Below are positions 7,186 through 9,360 of a stretch of 9,360 nucleotides of DNA, piece after piece. Each line of letters begins with the position of its first letter. The stretch's first letter is position 1. The DNA is from JASFEQ01 sp050122535 (GTDB taxonomy: Bacteria; Desulfobacterota; DSM-4660; Desulfatiglandales; HGW-15), in assembly GCA_050122535.1 (NCBI GenBank), contig JASFIT010000166.1, forward strand, positions 1 to 9,360, read 5' to 3'. The position numbers were made by a program, and so were the translations under genes. The notes below the pieces were generated by a model. It was not told the origin of the DNA and ran no database searches. It saw only the letters and a list, made by a program, of their open reading frames with translations.

Positions 7186-7980
7186 TCATCTGAAACCCTT
7201 GAAAACAGCCGCCAATTTATCGGCCTTTTCTTCAGGTGTGGCACCATCAATAAACTCGCAATGTCTTCTCATGTCTGGCGGCGATGAAAGCTCTAGGATC
7301 TCCATCTTCTGCAGCCCTTCGTGGGCCGAGACAAAATCATCGCTATTCCATGAAGGGATAGAGGCCCTCGCCCTGAGCATCTTCATCATCTTGGTCCTCG
7401 AGATATACCGCAGTTCGCCCACCTCATTGCTCACCGTTACCAGTGCAGGCATCTTGGTCCTCACCTGTTCATATCCCCCGGGGATGTTCTTTTTGACCAG
7501 CACGTTCCTGTCTTCCACCTTGATCTCGCGGGCCAGACTGATGCATGGTAGACCCAACATTTCACCCAGTATGAGGCCCACCTGACCGGAGTCCCAATCA
7601 CCGGCCTGCCGCCCAGTCAAAACCAGATCATACTCGCCTATCTTTCTTATGGCATCCGCTAGGGCACTGGCAATGGAATGGCTGTCAAGCTTTTCAAAAG
7701 CGTCGTCCTGCAGAAGGATCAATTCCTCAGCACCGGCTGCCAGGCTCTTTCTCAATACCGTGTCCGAGACCTTCTGGCCCAGGCTCAAGACGGTGATCTT
7801 CCCCCCGATCTCTTCCTGTAGTTGAAGGGCGGCCTCTAGGGCATTTTCATCAAAGGGATTGATGACCAGGGGTGCATCAACGATAACTTCCTTTTTGTCA
7901 GTATCTACACTGACATCCGACAATGGCGCTTCTGGGTCGGGGATCTGTTTGGCGCAGACTATGATTGATAATTCTTTCAT
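7186..7980 (-). CDS. etfB: Electron transfer flavoprotein subunit beta
   Basis: The 264-residue product is EtfB (FixA-like). With EtfA it forms a soluble heterodimer carrying FAD, plus AMP or a second FAD in EtfB, and shuttles electrons between dehydrogenases and an oxidoreductase. Seen: an N-terminal strand with the loop IIVCAKQIPDPEAPL (6-20), VINPFDENALEAALQL (39-54), LTGRQAGDWDSGQVG (121-135) and the family signature region VRTKMPALVTVSNEVGELRY (173-192). Whether the second nucleotide is AMP or a bifurcating FAD cannot be decided by eye. GGAGG stands seven bases before the ATG. The ATG overlaps the TGA of etfA (ATGA), which implies translational coupling and equal dosage. Confidence 0.95.
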   Translation of the reverse strand: MKELSIIVCAKQIPDPEAPLSDVSVDTDKKEVIVDAPLVINPFDENALEAALQLQEEIGGKITVLSLGQKVSDTVLRKSLAAGAEELILLQDDAFEKLDSHSIASALADAIRKIGEYDLVLTGRQAGDWDSGQVGLILGEMLGLPCISLAREIKVEDRNVLVKKNIPGGYEQVRTKMPALVTVSNEVGELRYISRTKMMKMLRARASIPSWNSDDFVSAHEGLQKMEILELSSPPDMRRHCEFIDGATPEEKADKLAAVFKGFR

Positions 7981-8966
7981 GACAGTTCCTCCAATCTCTT
8001 TACAAGGGCAGGTATCACCTTTTCATAATCTTCAACAATACCGTAATCGGCCACCTTGAACATGTTACAGCCTGGATCCGTATTGATGGCGATGATCTTT
8101 TTGGATTGAATCATGCCCACAAGATGCTGAATAGCCCCCGATATTCCCACCGCAATATAGATATCCGGGGAAATCATGCTGCCGGTCAGCCCCACTTGAT
8201 GATCGGAAGAGATCCAGCCTTTGTCCACAGCTACTCTGCTGCATCCGATCATCACACTCCCAAAGGATTTGCTTAGCGCCTCTGCCAGCTCCCTGAGTAT
8301 GTCAAACCCGTCCTCATCATCCAGCCCTGCGCCGCCGGCAACCACCACATTCGCCTTGTCCAGCGCAACAACCTCTTCCTTGATGACCTGGATGGATTCC
8401 ACCTTGATCATGGATTCATCGATTTCCGGGACCATATCAACGATCTCCCCTTTCCCATCAACGACCTCGGCCGGTTCAAAGACCTTTCCCCTCACGGTCG
8501 CCAGTTGCGGCTCGCCCGGGCACTTAAATTTCGAAATCGCATTACCGCCTGAAACCGGTTTTGTCCGGAGCAGTAGGCCGTCTTCAGGATCAATGGAAAG
8601 ATCGATGCAATCGGTGGTAAGCCGGGTGTTTAGGCGAAACGCCAATCTCGGGCCCAACTCCATACCCATTGGACCGTGGCTCATGAGGAATACTTTCGGG
8701 TTGATCTCTTTGCAGGCCTGTTCCATCGATGCAAGCCACAGGTCGGGGTTGAATCCCGTTAATAGGGGGTGTTCCAATTTATATACCTTGTCTGGACCAT
8801 AGGAGACAGCCGGTTCGGCCGCCACTGAAGCCGCGTCCCCTATTAACGCGATGGAAAGACCTACACCGAGATCGCTGGCAAGCTTTTTCCCGACGCCCAG
8901 CAATTCAAGGGTATTCAGGTCCAATGATCCCTCTTTCACCTCACCAAGTATCAGCACGTCACTCAT
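7977..8966 (-). CDS. etfA: Electron transfer flavoprotein subunit alpha
   Basis: The product is EtfA (FixB-like), 329 residues from the chosen start MSDVLILGEV. Its N-terminal domain (1 to about 190) supports the dimer; the C-terminal domain binds FAD: CSRVAVDKGW (242-251), QVGLTGSMISPDIYIAVGIS (257-276), GAIQHLVGM (277-285), IAINTDPGCNMFKVADYG (292-309). Common EtfA proteins read QVGQTGK and DPEAPIF in these places; here the Gln and Lys of the first are Leu260 and Ser263, and APIF is CNMF, so flavin contacts may differ. An upstream ATG at 8981 would add five residues, but it overlaps the ribosome site of the ATG at 8966 and has none of its own. etfA precedes etfB, opposite to the common order. 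It starts 80 bases after the iron-sulfur oxidoreductase gene ends. Confidence 0.95.
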   Translation of the reverse strand: MSDVLILGEVKEGSLDLNTLELLGVGKKLASDLGVGLSIALIGDAASVAAEPAVSYGPDKVYKLEHPLLTGFNPDLWLASMEQACKEINPKVFLMSHGPMGMELGPRLAFRLNTRLTTDCIDLSIDPEDGLLLRTKPVSGGNAISKFKCPGEPQLATVRGKVFEPAEVVDGKGEIVDMVPEIDESMIKVESIQVIKEEVVALDKANVVVAGGAGLDDEDGFDILRELAEALSKSFGSVMIGCSRVAVDKGWISSDHQVGLTGSMISPDIYIAVGISGAIQHLVGMIQSKKIIAINTDPGCNMFKVADYGIVEDYEKVIPALVKRLEELS

Positions 8967-8972
8967 CCTGAT

Positions 8973-8978
8973 CCTCCT
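8973..8978 (-). promoter_or_regulatory. Ribosome binding site that fixes the etfA start
   Basis: A full AGGAGG on the minus strand stands six bases before the ATG at 8966. The alternative ATG at 8981 runs directly into this motif (ATGAGGAGG) and is preceded by no purine-rich site, so 8966 is preferred. Confidence 0.8.
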
Positions 8979-8990
8979 CATGGGATTTCA

Positions 8991-9018
8991 GATTGTCGAT
9001 TTGCGATTTTCGATTGAA
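8991..9018. repeat. Four-unit 7-bp tandem repeat between etfA and the FeS gene
   Basis: Plus-strand units are GATTGTC, GATTTGC, GATTTTC and GATTGAA: GATT is fixed and the next three bases vary. Same heptad type as the array at 5193-5227 but in the opposite orientation. It fills much of the 80-base spacer between the iron-sulfur oxidoreductase gene and etfA. Confidence 0.7.
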
Positions 9019-9046
9019 AACCGATAGAGTTAATCCCTTTAAGGCC

Positions 9047-9360
9047 TTATGATTTGAGATCTTCCACATTATCCCCTTCCAATGCCTGCAAAACCAACTC
9101 ATTGAGGTCCATGACCTGGAGCGTCTCGTTCAGGCCCGCGGCCTTGCAGGCATCCTCCAGTATGATGCGACACAAAGGGCATGCGGTTATGAGGATCTGT
9201 GCACCGGTTGCATGGGCCTCCCTGATCCGGACCTCGCTCATTTTGACCTCACCGTCCAAATCCTGCCACATCCTTCCGCCTCCTCCGCCGCAGCAGAGGC
9301 TGTCGGCCCCGTGGTGGGTCATCTCCACCAGGTTAAGCCCGGGGATTGAACGAATAATCT
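9047..9360 (-). CDS. CCG-domain iron-sulfur oxidoreductase (HdrD/GlpC-like), C-terminal part only
   Basis: Only the last 104 or so residues are in the window; the frame is open to the right edge (IIRSIPGLNLVEMTHHGADS...), so the GTG at 9328 is internal and not a start. Seen: the cysteine-rich CCG signature, SLCCGGGGGRMW followed by ACPLC, that is CC-x36-C-x2-C. This domain holds the special 4Fe-4S cluster of heterodisulfide reductase HdrB/HdrD, GlpC and LutA. Large membrane-bound relatives next to etf genes act as ETF:menaquinone oxidoreductases in anaerobes, passing ETF electrons to the quinone pool. Adjacency to etfA-etfB makes that the best guess, but the N-terminal membrane and ferredoxin-like parts that would prove it lie outside. 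A soluble GlpC/LutA-like protein is the alternative. Confidence 0.85.
   Translation of the reverse strand, partial: IIRSIPGLNLVEMTHHGADSLCCGGGGGRMWQDLDGEVKMSEVRIREAHATGAQILITACPLCRIILEDACKAAGLNETLQVMDLNELVLQALEGDNVEDLKS

Noticed and set aside
8221..8802. Plus-strand open frame of 193 codons opposite etfA
   Set aside because: Serine/proline-rich shadow of the etfA coding strand.
8967..8981. Five-residue N-terminal extension of EtfA (MRRIR)
   Set aside because: The upstream ATG overlaps the AGGAGG that serves the ATG at 8966 and lacks its own ribosome site.
9320..9328. GTG at 9328 as the start of a 93-residue protein
   Set aside because: The frame stays open to the window edge with family-like residues (IPGLNLVEM) upstream, so the gene is a truncated view of a larger protein.

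Overview
The window reads as a chromosomal segment of an anaerobic bacterium, most likely a member of the Desulfobacterota (sulfate-reducing or syntrophic Deltaproteobacteria). This is inferred from gene content, not from a marker gene: a tungsten-type aldehyde:ferredoxin oxidoreductase, a reductive-dehalogenase-like corrinoid/iron-sulfur protein, electron transfer flavoprotein (ETF) genes next to a CCG-domain iron-sulfur oxidoreductase, and short dispersed repeats of a kind common in that group. Every supported gene lies on the minus strand, so transcription runs from the high-coordinate end to the low one.

Right part (9360 to 5483): the C-terminal end of an HdrD/GlpC-like iron-sulfur oxidoreductase, then etfA, etfB (ATGA overlap) and a CrtI/PYROXD2-type FAD oxidoreductase. 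Spacing is tight and Shine-Dalgarno sites are strong in front of etfA, etfB and the FAD gene, so this looks like one operon. A plausible chain is substrate, FAD enzyme, EtfAB, iron-sulfur oxidoreductase, menaquinone; the direction and the substrate are inference. The gene order etfA-etfB is the reverse of the usual etfB-etfA.

Middle (5482 to 3312): a 332-base gap without a gene holds a MITE-like nested inverted repeat of about 185 bp and a 35-bp array of five 7-bp units. An intact AOR-family gene follows with all four expected cluster cysteines. A small hairpin plus T8 run lies downstream of it and may end the transcript.

Left part (3231 to 1): a candidate promoter, then a UPF0261/Tm-1-like gene, a reductive-dehalogenase-family gene without Tat signal or RdhB anchor (14 bases apart, likely co-transcribed), and the start of a DUF89 subfamily I phosphatase-like gene that runs off the window.

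No rRNA, tRNA, CRISPR array, transposase or phage gene was seen. The least ordinary items are the cytoplasmic RdhA-like protein paired with a UPF0261 protein, the heptad GATTNNC arrays, and the nested inverted-repeat element.
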